Assembly: GCF_000621585.1 (NCBI RefSeq)
Contig: NZ_JHXY01000006.1
Span: forward strand, 186,001-250,000
DNA from: [Eubacterium] cellulosolvens LD2006
GTDB taxonomy: Bacteria > Bacillota > Clostridia > Lachnospirales > Lachnospiraceae
Reading direction: 5' to 3'
Length of the DNA: 64,000 nucleotides
Made by a program: the position numbers and the translations under genes
Notes under the pieces: generated by a model
What the model saw: the letters and a program-made list of their open reading frames with translations, nothing else
Databases searched by the model: none
What the model was told of the DNA's origin: nothing
Shown: piece by piece, positions 41,980-51,705 of the stretch
Layout of the letters: the number at the start of each line of letters is the position of its first letter
How positions within the stretch are numbered: position 1 is the first letter of the stretch

Positions 41980-43971
41980 TTATCCGATTCCGGATCCGGA
42001 AGGAACATCCCTGGACGGAGTCATCAGGCATACATTGCCCTCCGCGTCCTCCGCGGAGAGAAGCATTCCCTGGGATTCCAGTCCGCACATCTGACGAGGT
42101 GCCAGATTGATCAGTGCCATGACTTTCATTCCTACCAGCTTCTCCGGTTCCGGATACCATTTTCTGATACCGGAGAGAATCTGACGTGTCTGATCTCCGA
42201 TCTTGATCTGGAACTTCAGAAGCTTTTTGGATTTCGGAACCGTCTCGCATGCGAGAACCTCTCCGACAACAAACTGACATTTGTCGAAGTCATCGTAGGT
42301 GATTTCCTCCTTCGGCTCCACGTGGATGTCCTCTTTTTCGTCCGCCTCGTCTGCGGCCGTCTCTTCGATACCGGCTGCGGCTCTTGCTGCTGCCTGCACG
42401 GCCTCAACCTTCTCCATAACCTCTTTGAGATCCTGTCTTGCGAAGAGAATCTCCGGCTGATCCGTTACCTTTGTTCCGCTCCTGTAAAGGCCGAACTGAT
42501 CGAGAACCTCGTAATCACGCTCTTCCGCGTTGAGCTGCGCAAGGATTTTTTCCGTTGTCTCCGGAAGGTAAGGTCTGAGGAGAGAAGCGCCGATGATGAT
42601 AGACTCCACCAGATTGTACATAACGGTGGCCAGTCTGTCCTGTTTTGCCTCGTCCTTTGCGATCACCCACGGTGTCGTCTCATCGATGTATTTGTTGCAG
42701 CGTTTAAACAGAGTGAAGATCTCGCTGATCGCGTCTGCCACGTGGAGATCTTTCATCTTGTCCTCCACCTTCTGTGCCGTGGAGGTGACAACTGCCTTAA
42801 GCTCGTCGTCCACCGGCTCTGCAGCCCCTCTGTTCTCCACAACGCCGCCGAAGTACTTGTTGGACATGGAGATCGTGCGGTTCACGAGGTTGCCGAGCGT
42901 GTTCGCAAGGTCGGAGTTCATCCTCTCCACCATCAGATCCCAGCTGATGACACCGTCGTTCTCAAACGGCATCTCATGAAGTACGAAATAGCGGACAGCA
43001 TCCACACCGAACATATCGACAAGGTCATCGGCATAGATCACATTTCCCCTGGATTTCGACATTTTTCCGTCGGCCTGAATCAGCCACGGATGACCGAATA
43101 CCTGCTTCGGAAGCGGAAGGTCAAGACTCATCAGGAAGATCGGCCAGTAGATGGTATGGAAGCGGATGATGTCCTTTCCGATCAGATGAAGATCGGCCGG
43201 CCAGAACTTTCCGAACTGCTCCGTGTGGTTGCCGTCGCAGTCATATCCGATACCGGTGATGTAGTTTGTGAGAGCGTCCAGCCATACATAAACAACATGC
43301 TTGGGATCGAAATCTACCGGGATTCCCCACTTGAACGAAGTACGGGATACGCAGAGATCCTGAAGTCCCGGAAGAAGGAAGTTGTTCATCATCTCATTCT
43401 TTCTGGAGACAGGCTGAATGAAATCCGGATGTGTGTTGATGTGGTCAATCAGCTTCTGCGCGTATTTGCTCATGCGGAAGAAATACGCCGGCTCATTTGC
43501 CTTTGTCACTTCACGTCCGCAGTCCGGACACTTACCGTCCACGAGCTGGCTCTCTGTCCAGAACGACTCGCACGGTGTACAATACCATCCCTCGTAAGAA
43601 CCAAGATAGATGTCGCCCTTGTCGAACATCTTCTTAAACATTTTCTGAACCTGCTCCTCATGATAATCATCCGTCGTACGAATAAACTTGTCGTAGGATG
43701 TGTTCATGAGATCCCAGATTCTGCGGATCTCACCTGCAGTATTGTCTACATACTGCTTCGGTGTCACGCCCGCCTCTGTTGCCTTGTTCTCGATCTTCTG
43801 ACCGTGCTCGTCGGTTCCCGTCTGAAAAAACACATTGTATCCCTGCATTCTGCGGAAACGCGCGATGGAATCTGCCAGAACGATCTCGTAGGTATTTCCG
43901 ATATGCGGTTTACCTGACGCGTAGGCAATTGCGGTTGTCATGTAATAGTTCTCATTTGTATGTTTGTTCAT
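41980..43971 (-). CDS. metG: Methionyl-tRNA synthetase
   Basis: A 663-residue class I synthetase that charges tRNA(Met), including initiator tRNA. The HIGH-like motif is PHIGNTYEI (about residues 21-30), the zinc-binding CTPCESFWTES...CPDCG pair is present, and KMSKSRGN binds ATP. The C-terminal ~110 residues form the tRNA-binding domain (EMAP/Trbp111-like, with KIGDQTRQILSGIRKWY), joined by an Ala/Glu-rich linker. Length is normal for this long form. The Shine-Dalgarno before 43971 is weak (AAAAGAG). Confidence 0.96.
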   Translation of the reverse strand: MNKHTNENYYMTTAIAYASGKPHIGNTYEIVLADSIARFRRMQGYNVFFQTGTDEHGQKIENKATEAGVTPKQYVDNTAGEIRRIWDLMNTSYDKFIRTTDDYHEEQVQKMFKKMFDKGDIYLGSYEGWYCTPCESFWTESQLVDGKCPDCGREVTKANEPAYFFRMSKYAQKLIDHINTHPDFIQPVSRKNEMMNNFLLPGLQDLCVSRTSFKWGIPVDFDPKHVVYVWLDALTNYITGIGYDCDGNHTEQFGKFWPADLHLIGKDIIRFHTIYWPIFLMSLDLPLPKQVFGHPWLIQADGKMSKSRGNVIYADDLVDMFGVDAVRYFVLHEMPFENDGVISWDLMVERMNSDLANTLGNLVNRTISMSNKYFGGVVENRGAAEPVDDELKAVVTSTAQKVEDKMKDLHVADAISEIFTLFKRCNKYIDETTPWVIAKDEAKQDRLATVMYNLVESIIIGASLLRPYLPETTEKILAQLNAEERDYEVLDQFGLYRSGTKVTDQPEILFARQDLKEVMEKVEAVQAAARAAAGIEETAADEADEKEDIHVEPKEEITYDDFDKCQFVVGEVLACETVPKSKKLLKFQIKIGDQTRQILSGIRKWYPEPEKLVGMKVMALINLAPRQMCGLESQGMLLSAEDAEGNVCLMTPSRDVPSGSGIG

Positions 43972-44032
43972 GTCATCACTCTTTTCTTCCGGCGAATGAG
44001 CCGGAGGTTGTTTATTAACGGTTCTGTCACAG

Positions 44033-44060
44033 AAAAGCGCCCGGAGGTAAAGCCGGGCGC
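44033..44060 (-). terminator. Terminator of hom
   Basis: Minus strand GCGCCCGG / CCGGGCGC stem with 8-nt loop followed by TTTTCT. It lies between hom (stop at 44092) and metG (start at 43971). Confidence 0.75.
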
Positions 44061-44092
44061 GAGAATGTCGCAGGCGACATTCTTTTATACAT
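44049..44092 (+). repeat. F2-type hairpin repeat, after hom
   Basis: Plus strand: AAGCCGGGCGCGAGAATGTC then GCAGGCGACATTCTTTTATA. The inner GAATGTCG/CGACATTC pair forms a hairpin at 44063-44082. It borders the hom stop codon exactly and may act with the terminator 44033-44060. Confidence 0.5.
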
Positions 44093-45312
44093 TAGAAGAA
44101 TACTCTGATTCTTCCGAGCATATCATCAGAGAGCATCTCTGCCTTTGCGGCAAAATCAGCTTCTTTCATACTCTTAGTGATAAAAGCAAACTCGCCCGGT
44201 ACGGAAGGAAGGCTGATCGGCTCTACACGACCGAAGATCTCTGTGATCTCGTCGATCTTCTCAGCTACCGTTCCCTTCACGCGAACGAAGAAGCGATTCT
44301 CCATCTCACTGATATCCTTGAGTTCCAGAGAATGGCTGCTCCAGTTCTGCATGATGTTTCTGTGAAGATGTCTTGCTGCGTCAACAACATCGGCTACAAC
44401 AGCGCTGGCTGTCGGAAGTTTTCCTGCTCCGCTTCCGTAGAACATCGCGTCGCCAAGAACATTGCCGTGAACGAAAATGGCGTTGAATACGCCGTTTACG
44501 CTGTACAGCGGACTGGACGGATCGATCATTCCCGGTGTAACCATTGCGTAGAAGCCGTTCTCCGTCTTGCAGCTGGTTCCAAGCAGTTTAATAGCAGCGC
44601 CGATCTCCTGTGCGTACTTGATATCCGTAGCGGTGATCTTTGTGATTCCCTCTGTGTGGATATCCTCGAAATTCACATGATGTCCGTATGCGAGGGAGGA
44701 GAGAATCGCAATCTTACGACATGCGTCGTGTCCCTCGATATCCGCTTCCGGATTGCGCTCGGCATATCCGTTGTTCTGAGCCTCGACGAGAGCCTCCTCG
44801 AACTCGGATCCGTCTCTTGTCATCTTTGTCAGGATATAGTTCGTCGTACCGTTCAGAATACCAGTGATCTGATCGATCTCATCGGCTGTCAGCGACGAGT
44901 TCAGCGGACGGATGATCGGAATACCGCCGCCGCAGCTTGCCTCGAACAGATAGTTGATCTGCTTATCTTCCGCGATCTGCATCAACTCTGTGCCGTGGGA
45001 TGCAACAAGCTCCTTGTTCGATGTACATACACTCTTTCCCGCAAGAAGAGCCTGCTTCGTGAAATCGTACGCCGGACGAACGCCTCCCATCGTCTCAACG
45101 ACAATGTCTACCTCCGGATCCTTTACGATTGTGTCAAAATCATGGACAAGAATCTTCTCAACCGGATCTCCCGGGAAATCACGGAGATCAAGTACATATT
45201 TGATGTTGATCTCGTCTCCGGCTTTCTTGTTGATACTGTCATGATTGGTGTTAATTACTTCCACTACGCCGGAACCAACGGTTCCGTATCCCAGTACGGC
45301 TACATTAACCAT
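44092..45312 (-). CDS. hom: Homoserine dehydrogenase
   Basis: A 406-residue enzyme reducing aspartate semialdehyde to homoserine, the branch point to threonine and methionine. The NAD(P) loop is VAVLGYGTVGSGV; the central domain has GILNGTTNYILTKM and NNGYAERNPEADIEGHDA (catalytic Lys/Asp/Glu region); a C-terminal ACT domain (about residues 325-406, FFVRVKGTVAEK) is the usual feedback sensor for threonine. Start follows GAGTGAGGATAAAGAACAG. A single gene, without thrB or thrC nearby. Confidence 0.95.
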   Translation of the reverse strand: MVNVAVLGYGTVGSGVVEVINTNHDSINKKAGDEINIKYVLDLRDFPGDPVEKILVHDFDTIVKDPEVDIVVETMGGVRPAYDFTKQALLAGKSVCTSNKELVASHGTELMQIAEDKQINYLFEASCGGGIPIIRPLNSSLTADEIDQITGILNGTTNYILTKMTRDGSEFEEALVEAQNNGYAERNPEADIEGHDACRKIAILSSLAYGHHVNFEDIHTEGITKITATDIKYAQEIGAAIKLLGTSCKTENGFYAMVTPGMIDPSSPLYSVNGVFNAIFVHGNVLGDAMFYGSGAGKLPTASAVVADVVDAARHLHRNIMQNWSSHSLELKDISEMENRFFVRVKGTVAEKIDEITEIFGRVEPISLPSVPGEFAFITKSMKEADFAAKAEMLSDDMLGRIRVFF

Positions 45313-45415
45313 CTGTTCTTTATCCTCACTCTCATCTGAATTTTCGGCAGAAACGTTTTCTCAAAAGTCCCTGCCATGGTGTTAATGAAATCTATAATAA
45401 TTAAAAATTATTATC

Positions 45416-46538
45416 TCAGTTCTCCTTTTTCCGGAGTGCCTGCCATTTCAGGTACGCGTTGATAAACGGATCGAGATCTCCGTCGAGTACCGCGCTTGCC
45501 TGTGCTTTCTCGGCGTTCGTTCTCAGATCCTTAACCATGGTGTACGGCTGAAGGACATAGGATCTGATCTGATGTCCCCAGGCGATATCCGTCACTTCAC
45601 CGCGGATACCGGCCGCCTTCTCTGCCTGCTTCTCCTGCTCCAGCATATACAGCTTTGCTTTCAATACCTGCATCGCCTTATCCTTGTTCTGGAACTGGGA
45701 ACGCTCATTCTGGCAGGTTACAACAATACCTGTCGGAAGATGCGTGATACGAATCGCGGAAGACGTCTTGTTGATATGCTGTCCACCGGCACCGCTGGAA
45801 CGATATGTATCCACGCGGATATCCTCATCACGTACTTCGATGTCAATGTCGTCGTTCAGCTCAGGCATAACATCGCAGGAGACAAAGGATGTCTGTCTCT
45901 TGGCCTGTGCGTTGAACGGAGATATACGTACAAGTCTGTGTACGCCTGACTCGGATTTCAGAAGTCCGTAGGCGTTCGTTCCGTTGACCTGGAACATAAC
46001 GGATTTGATTCCGGCCTCATCGCCTTCCTGCATATCCAGTTCTTCGATCGCGAAACCTTTGCGCTCCGCCCATCTGGTGTACATACGATAGAGCATACCG
46101 CACCAGTCCATGGCCTCTGTTCCGCCGGCTCCGGCGTTCAGACGTATAATCGCGTTGTTTACATCGTACTCCTCGGAGAGAAGTGTCTTGATCCGGACAT
46201 TATCCAGTGTTTCAATAAACTCATCGAGCATCTCGCGGACGTCCGGAACAATAGACTCATCGTCCTCTTCCTCGCCCATCTCGATCATCGTCTCGATGTC
46301 CTCTTTGGTAGACAAAAGTTTTGCGTATGTATCCCGGTCACCCTTGAGATCCCCGAGTTCTTTTGTCTGTTTCTGAGCCTCATCCGGGTTGTTCCAGAAA
46401 TCCGGCTCCTCCATCTTACGCTCTAATTCTTCGATCCTCTGCTCTTTACTGGCGAGGTCAAAGTGAATCCCTCACTTCCACCAATGGCTGATCATAAGTC
46501 TTGAGCTCTGCTTTCATGTTTTCAAGTTCTACTACCAC
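45416..46538 (-). CDS. prfB: Peptide chain release factor 2 with programmed +1 frameshift
   Basis: RF2 recognises UGA and UAA stop codons. The gene is read in two frames: codons from 46538 to 46461 end at CTT TGA (TGA at 46460-46458). Slipping by one base on CTT T gives GAC and the second frame to 45416, for a 373-residue product. The slippery AGGGATTCACTTTGAC matches the autoregulatory site of bacterial prfB, with AGGG acting as the internal Shine-Dalgarno. The GTG at 46538 is chosen from AGGTGG 8 nt upstream and from the typical start VELENMKAELKTY. Motifs RSSGAGGQHINKT (GGQ) and the SPF-type region are normal. Annotation pipelines often begin it wrongly at the internal ATG 46414. Confidence 0.93.
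46458..46475 (-). promoter_or_regulatory. prfB frameshift site
   Basis: Minus strand GTGAGGGATTCACTTTGA: internal Shine-Dalgarno AGGG, slippery CTT and in-frame TGA followed by C. When RF2 is scarce the ribosome slips forward and makes RF2; when it is plentiful the ribosome stops. Confidence 0.93.
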
Positions 46539-46719
46539 TAGCTTCACCACCTTTCGCGCCTGCGCGCTTCATGTATTCATGAATGTTGTATTCCGGATTT
46601 TTATATATGGGCACTCACCGGTAAAAGCGCCTATCAGCAATACCGGGTGCGACATTCGCCGCACCCGACATCAACCCCAGTTATAATATCACATGACACG
46701 GATGATTCCAAATGATTCC

Positions 46720-49314
46720 TTAAAAGTCAAGCTTTGCGGAACCCGGTTTTCCGTGACACTGTTTGTACTTCAGACCGCTGCCGCATGGACACGGGTCGTT
46801 CGGATAAATCTTCTTGGCCGCTCTCGTAGAAGGTTTCTTCTTGAGAGAATCATCGTCACGGTTCGTTCCGGTGATCTCCGCAACCTGCTCACGCTCAACG
46901 CTCTCCTGCGGATGTGCATGGTAAAGAACGCGGATCGTATCTTCCTGAATGGAGTTCGTCATCTCACTGAACATATCGTAGGCGAGCATCTTGTACTCAA
47001 CCTTCGGATCTCTCTGACCGTAACCCACAAGTCCGATTCCCTGACGCAGCTGCTCCATATCATCGATGTGCATCATCCACTTCTCGTCGATCACCTTGAG
47101 AAGAATCACGCGCTCGATTTCACGGATCTCATCCTCCGATGAGAACTCTGCCTCTTTTGCCTCATAGAGCTTGGCAGCTTCATCTTTCAATCTCTGCTTC
47201 AGAGCGTTCTTATTCTCTTTGACCTCTTTGATCACAGCCTCGTCGATCGGCTTGAGCGGAATGATCGCATCCAGCAGACGGTTCAGATCCTCAAGATCCC
47301 AGTCCTCCGCGTCGCCGCTCTCTCCGATTGCTCTCTCCACCGTATTGTCAACCGTGTCATAGATCATCTTCAGAACAGAATCTCTCATGTTCTCACCGTC
47401 AAGAACCTGACGACGTTCTTTGTAGATAATCTCACGCTGCTCATTGTTTACAAGATCGTAATCCAGCAGGTTCTTACGGATACCGTAGTTGTTGGCCTCG
47501 ATCTTCTCCTGCGCTTTCTGGATCGCGGAGGAAAGCATCTTGTGATGAATCTCCTCTCCATCCTGTACGCCCAGACTCTTGAACACGCCCATGAGACGCT
47601 CGGAACCGAACAGTCTCATCAGATCATCTTCCAGAGAGATGTAGAAACGGGATTCACCCGGATCTCCCTGACGTCCGGAACGTCCGCGCAGCTGGTTGTC
47701 GATTCGTCTGGACTCGTGGCGCTCGGTACCGATGACCTTCAGTCCGCCGGCTTCTTTCGCGTCGTCATCCAGCTTGATATCCGTACCACGACCGGCCATG
47801 TTTGTCGCGATCGTTACGGAGCCGTTCTCACCGGCGTGGCTGATGATCTCAGCCTCCTGCTCGTGGAATTTTGCGTTCAGAACCTGATGCTCAATTCCCT
47901 CTTTCCGGAGCATTCTGCTTAAGAGTTCGGAAGTATCGATATTGACAGTGCCGACAAGTACCGGCTGTCCCTTCTTGTGTGACTCCACAACCTCAGCGAC
48001 AACCGCTTTGTATTTCTCACTCTTGGTCACGTAAACGGCATCGTCATGATCAATACGGGCAACCGGCTTGTTTGTCGGAATCTCGACAACATCCATTCCG
48101 TAGATATCACGAAACTCCTGCTCCTCTGTGAGAGCGGTACCTGTCATACCCGCTTTCTTTGCGTATTTGTTAAAGAAGTTCTGGAAAGTGATTGTCGCCA
48201 GTGTGCGGCTCTCTCTCTTAACCTTTACATGCTCCTTAGCCTCGATCGCCTGATGGAGTCCGTCCGAATAACGGCGTCCCGGAAGAACACGTCCGGTGAA
48301 CTCATCGACGATGAATACCTGATCATCTTTTACGATGTAGTCTCTGTCTTTGAACATGAGATTGTGCGCGCGGAGAGCAAGGTTTACATTGTGCTGAATC
48401 TCCAGATTCTCCGGATCGGAGAGGTTCTCGATATGGAAGAACTTCTCGACCTTCTTGACACCCTGATCGGTCAGAGTTACAAGTTTATCTTTCTCATTGA
48501 CGATGTAGTCGCCGGTCTCGGTGATCTCCTCGCCCATGATCGCGGTCATCTTCGTTACTTCTCCGGAAGCCTCGCCCTTCTCAAGCTGTCCGGCGAGAAT
48601 ATCGCAGGTCTCGTAGAGTTTTGTGGATTTCCCGCTCTGTCCGGAGATGATCAGAGGCGTTCTGGCCTCATCGATCAGTACGGAATCGACCTCATCGATG
48701 ATGGCAAAATTCAGCTCTCGCTGTACCATCTGATTCTTGTAGATAACCATGTTATCACGCAGATAATCGAAACCATCTTCGTTGTTCGTGACGTAGGTGA
48801 TGTCGCGGTTGTACATCTCGCGGCGCTCATCATTCTTCATGGTGTTGAGTACACAGCCGCAGGTAAGTCCGAGGAAATCGTGAACCTGTCCCATCTGCTC
48901 GGCATCTCGACTTGCCAGATAGTCGTTGACTGTGATGATGTGTACGCCCTTTCCAGTAAGAGCGTTCAGGTACGCCGGCATGGTCGATACAAGTGTTTTA
49001 CCCTCACCTGTCTTCATCTCCGCGATACGTCCCTGATGAAGGATGATACCACCGATGATCTGTACTTCATACGGCTCCATCCCCAGTACACGCCATGCAG
49101 CTTCTCTTACCGTCGCAAATGCCTCCGGAAGGATATCGTCGAGGGTCTCTCCCTTTGCAAGACGATCCTTGAATTCTTTTGTTTTCCCCTTAAGTTCTTC
49201 GTCGCTGAGACCACGCATCTCGTCATGATAGGATTCTACCTTTTTCACGATCGGCATGATTCGCTTCAGCTCACGCTGGCTGTGCGTACCGAAGATTTTT
49301 TCCGATAACTTCAT
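46720..49314 (-). CDS. secA: Preprotein translocase ATPase SecA
   Basis: The 864-residue motor that drives secreted proteins through SecYEG at the membrane. The start [15 protein letters not shown] is typical. Walker A is [11 protein letters not shown], the DEAD-like box is [18 protein letters not shown] and the [13 protein letters not shown] motif belong to helicase domain 2, and the C-terminal zinc-binding SEC-C motif is [16 protein letters not shown]. Length is normal. Ribosome site ACAGGAGAAG is 13 nt from ATG, longer than usual. It follows hpf by 63 bp, a common Firmicute order (hpf-secA-prfB). Confidence 0.97.
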   Translation of the reverse strand: MKLSEKIFGTHSQRELKRIMPIVKKVESYHDEMRGLSDEELKGKTKEFKDRLAKGETLDDILPEAFATVREAAWRVLGMEPYEVQIIGGIILHQGRIAEMKTGEGKTLVSTMPAYLNALTGKGVHIITVNDYLASRDAEQMGQVHDFLGLTCGCVLNTMKNDERREMYNRDITYVTNNEDGFDYLRDNMVIYKNQMVQRELNFAIIDEVDSVLIDEARTPLIISGQSGKSTKLYETCDILAGQLEKGEASGEVTKMTAIMGEEITETGDYIVNEKDKLVTLTDQGVKKVEKFFHIENLSDPENLEIQHNVNLALRAHNLMFKDRDYIVKDDQVFIVDEFTGRVLPGRRYSDGLHQAIEAKEHVKVKRESRTLATITFQNFFNKYAKKAGMTGTALTEEQEFRDIYGMDVVEIPTNKPVARIDHDDAVYVTKSEKYKAVVAEVVESHKKGQPVLVGTVNIDTSELLSRMLRKEGIEHQVLNAKFHEQEAEIISHAGENGSVTIATNMAGRGTDIKLDDDAKEAGGLKVIGTERHESRRIDNQLRGRSGRQGDPGESRFYISLEDDLMRLFGSERLMGVFKSLGVQDGEEIHHKMLSSAIQKAQEKIEANNYGIRKNLLDYDLVNNEQREIIYKERRQVLDGENMRDSVLKMIYDTVDNTVERAIGESGDAEDWDLEDLNRLLDAIIPLKPIDEAVIKEVKENKNALKQRLKDEAAKLYEAKEAEFSSEDEIREIERVILLKVIDEKWMMHIDDMEQLRQGIGLVGYGQRDPKVEYKMLAYDMFSEMTNSIQEDTIRVLYHAHPQESVEREQVAEITGTNRDDDSLKKKPSTRAAKKIYPNDPCPCGSGLKYKQCHGKPGSAKLDF

Positions 49315-49377
49315 TTGTGATATTCTTCTCCTGTAACTCTATATTCGTATTCCGGCCTTAAAAAGCCGGAGGGGACA

Positions 49378-49905
49378 TCAGTCCTCCGGCTCAATCAGGC
49401 CGTATGTATTGCCTTTTCTCTTATAAACAACATTTACCTGATCCGTATCCGCATTCATGAATACGTAGAAGCTGTGTCCCAAAAGCTCCATCTGAACGCA
49501 GGCGTCTTCCGGATACATCGGTTTGATCTCAAATTTCTTGGATCGAACGATCTTGATTTCCTCGTTCTCCATGTAATCGTTCTCGATGTATGCCTTCTGG
49601 AAGTTCATAGCGGCCTGCTTCTTATCAATAATCTTGTTTTTGTATTTTCGAAGCTGACGCTCGATCACTTCCTCAACCAGATCGATCGATACATACATAT
49701 CGTTGCTGACCTGCTCGGAACGAATGATTCTTCCCTTGACCGGGATCGTTACCTCTATTTTCTGGCGTTCTTTTTCAACACTGAGAGTAACCATGATGTG
49801 TGTCTCCGGTGTGAAATAACGCTCGAGTTTCGCGAGTTTTTCATTAACCGCACTCTTTAATCCGGATGTAACCTCAATATTTTTTCCACTGATCGTAATG
49901 TTCAT
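49378..49905 (-). CDS. hpf: Long-form ribosome hibernation promoting factor
   Basis: A 175-residue protein of the long HPF class. The N-terminal domain (about 1-105, NITISGKNIEVTSGLKSAV) binds the 30S subunit; the C-terminal domain (MYPEDACVQMELLGHSFYVFMN) dimerises and joins two 70S ribosomes into inactive 100S particles. The start at 49905 is set by GAAAGGAGATGGTCTC; upstream in-frame Met residues overlap the promoter. It is usually induced in stationary phase. Promoter at 49955-49983. Confidence 0.95.
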   Translation of the reverse strand: MNITISGKNIEVTSGLKSAVNEKLAKLERYFTPETHIMVTLSVEKERQKIEVTIPVKGRIIRSEQVSNDMYVSIDLVEEVIERQLRKYKNKIIDKKQAAMNFQKAYIENDYMENEEIKIVRSKKFEIKPMYPEDACVQMELLGHSFYVFMNADTDQVNVVYKRKGNTYGLIEPED

Positions 49906-49954
49906 GAGACCATCTCCTTTCGATGGGTAATTGACACCCAATTCTGATAAGGAC

Positions 49955-49983
49955 ATTATACCAACTGATAAGTCAGATTGCAA
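49955..49983 (-). promoter_or_regulatory. Promoter of hpf
   Basis: TTGCAA (49978-49983), 17-nt spacer, perfect TATAAT (49955-49960) on the minus strand, just after the rsmI stop codon. Confidence 0.7.
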
Positions 49984-49988
49984 CGCAC

Positions 49989-50843
49989 TCAGCTCTCGCC
50001 GTTTCCATTAAGAATCCCGTAGATTTCCCGCTTTCCGACGCCTCTGTCGCGGGCCACCTGCTTCATTGCGTTTTTCCGGTCCATGCCCTGATCCGTATAA
50101 AATTTCATGTGGTCTTCCACGGACATTTCCTTCCAGACATCCTCCTGTTCGCGGCGGATATCCTCGTGTGTGCGACCCTCGATTACAAGAACAAACTCTC
50201 CTCTCGGATCCTCCTGTTCATAGTAGGCCACCGCCTCTCCGATGGTCGTCCGCATGACCGTCTCATGTTTTTTCGTGAGTTCCCGGCAAAGCGAAATCTT
50301 CCGCTCCGCTCCCAGATACTCCATCAGCTCCCCGAGCGTTCTCTTCAGTCTGTGCGGCGCCTCATAGACGATCATCGTCCTTGTCTCCGTCTTCAGTTCC
50401 TCGAGAATCGTCCGCCTTTCTTTCTTATCCATAGGTAGAAAAGCCTCGAAGGAAAATCTTCTCGTGGACAGACCGGACAGCGTCAACGCCGTGATGCAGG
50501 CCGCCGGACCGGGAATCGAAGTCACCTCGATGCCGGCTTCCACCGCCATCTTTACCAGTTCCTCGCCCGGATCCGAAATACCGGGAGTTCCCGCGTCCGT
50601 GATCAGCACAAGGTTCGTTCCCTCCTGCATCTTCTTCACCAGTTCCCTGCCCTTATCAAAGCGGTTATTGTCATGATAGGCAGTCATCGGCGTATGTATA
50701 TCAAAATGATTCAACAGCTTGATGCTGTTTCTCGTGTCCTCTGCCGCGATCAGATCCGCTTCTTTCATCTCCCGAAGCACGCGGTAGGAAATATCCTCCA
50801 GGTTCCCGATGGGCGTCGCGCAAAGTGTAAGTTTTCCTGCCAT
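49989..50843 (-). CDS. rsmI: 16S rRNA (cytidine-1402-2'-O)-methyltransferase
   Basis: A 284-residue tetrapyrrole-methylase-fold enzyme that 2'-O-methylates C1402 in the decoding centre. Signature start LTLCATPIGNLEDISYRVL; the SAM-binding part has LITDAGTPGISDPGEELV and SIPGPAACITALTLSGL. The start follows GGGAGAATTC, and the gene is 11 bp after the methyltransferase gene. The row holB-ricT-methyltransferase-rsmI is conserved in Firmicutes. Confidence 0.95.
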   Translation of the reverse strand: MAGKLTLCATPIGNLEDISYRVLREMKEADLIAAEDTRNSIKLLNHFDIHTPMTAYHDNNRFDKGRELVKKMQEGTNLVLITDAGTPGISDPGEELVKMAVEAGIEVTSIPGPAACITALTLSGLSTRRFSFEAFLPMDKKERRTILEELKTETRTMIVYEAPHRLKRTLGELMEYLGAERKISLCRELTKKHETVMRTTIGEAVAYYEQEDPRGEFVLVIEGRTHEDIRREQEDVWKEMSVEDHMKFYTDQGMDRKNAMKQVARDRGVGKREIYGILNGNGES

Positions 50844-50854
50844 GAATTCTCCCT

Positions 50855-51595
50855 TTATCTTCCGTCGCCGTATATATCCCGGATGTCCTGTGTGTAGGAT
50901 CCCGGCTTGTCATAGACGATCAGCGGTTTGTCTACCTTCAGTCTCGGCCGTCCGTTTTTGCACGCCTCGATCAGCACAAGATTCGGCTCCCGATCCACAT
51001 ACGGATAAACCAATTGCATCCTTTTCGGCTCCAGTCTGTATTCACGGAGAACATACATGATTTCCGCGATGCGGAACGGCCTGTGGATCAGGTAAAAACG
51101 CCCTCGTGAAGTGAGTATCTTCGCCGTCTGTTCCGCGATGTCCCTGAAATTGCAGAGCACCTCATGTCTCGCAATCGCGAGGCTCTGATCCGGATTCGCG
51201 ATTCCGTGCTGACCGATCATGTACGGCGGATTGCTCACGACTACATCAAAAGAAGCCGGCCCGAATAGAGACGCGGCTTCTCTGATATCTCCCTCCACAA
51301 TCGATATCCTGTCTTCCAGGTGATTCACAGCGACGCTCCGCGCCGCCATCTCCGCACTTGAGTGCTGAATTTCCAGTCCGGCAAAACTCCTGCCCTCCGT
51401 CTTTGCGGCCAGAAGGATCGGAATAATGCCTGTTCCCGTTCCGAGGTCAAGCGCATTCTCACCTTTTTTCACTTTCGCAAATCCCGACAGAAGTACTGCG
51501 TCAATTCCGTATCTGAAATTTTTCTCTCCCTGAATGATATGGTATCCATTCTGGAGATCATCCAGATGTTCTCCATCTTTAAGTTCTGTCGACAC
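50855..51595 (-). CDS. tRNA1(Val) (adenine-37-N6)-methyltransferase-like protein
   Basis: A 246-residue class I SAM-dependent methyltransferase of the TrmN6/YabB type. The start region reads LDDLQNGYHIIQGEKNFRYG, typical of this family; motif I is ALDLGTGTGIIPILL, and VVVSNPPYM is the N6-adenine/NPPY motif. It probably methylates A37 of tRNA(Val). Start is placed at GTG 51595, with AGAGAGG 5 nt upstream, because the ATG frames further upstream run through an F2 repeat and give a non-family N-terminus. Confidence 0.88.
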   Translation of the reverse strand: MSTELKDGEHLDDLQNGYHIIQGEKNFRYGIDAVLLSGFAKVKKGENALDLGTGTGIIPILLAAKTEGRSFAGLEIQHSSAEMAARSVAVNHLEDRISIVEGDIREAASLFGPASFDVVVSNPPYMIGQHGIANPDQSLAIARHEVLCNFRDIAEQTAKILTSRGRFYLIHRPFRIAEIMYVLREYRLEPKRMQLVYPYVDREPNLVLIEACKNGRPRLKVDKPLIVYDKPGSYTQDIRDIYGDGR

Positions 51596-51611
51596 TCTGT
51601 CCTCTCTCCCT

Positions 51612-51656
51612 GTATAAAGGAATGCCGCTTGCGTCATTCGCGCGCCGGCGCGGATG
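51612..51656 (-). repeat. F2-type hairpin repeat before the methyltransferase gene
   Basis: Minus strand: CATCCGCGCCGGCGCGCGAA then TGACGCAAGCGGCATTCCTT and TATACA. Compare 44049-44092. It is followed by the methyltransferase Shine-Dalgarno. Confidence 0.45.
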
Positions 51657-51668
51657 TGAAGCTTTTTT

Positions 51669-51705
51669 CTGACACAGAACAATCAGTTCTGCTGTTCTGT
51701 GTCAG
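51669..51705. other. 13-bp inverted repeat over the ricT stop codon
   Basis: CTGACACAGAACA and TGTTCTGTGTCAG separated by 11 nt. The loop includes the stop codon. There is no T-run on the minus strand after the stem (AAAAAAGC follows), so it is not a standard terminator of ricT; on the plus strand T6 precedes it. Confidence 0.5.

Noticed and set aside
41962-43917. A 651-codon open frame antisense to metG
   Set aside because: Shadow of metG; no ribosome site, Cys/Leu-rich composition typical of antisense reading.
51596-51682. Longer N-terminus for the methyltransferase
   Set aside because: It would translate the F2 repeat; family members start just before the LDDLQNGY segment, and GTG 51595 has a good ribosome site.
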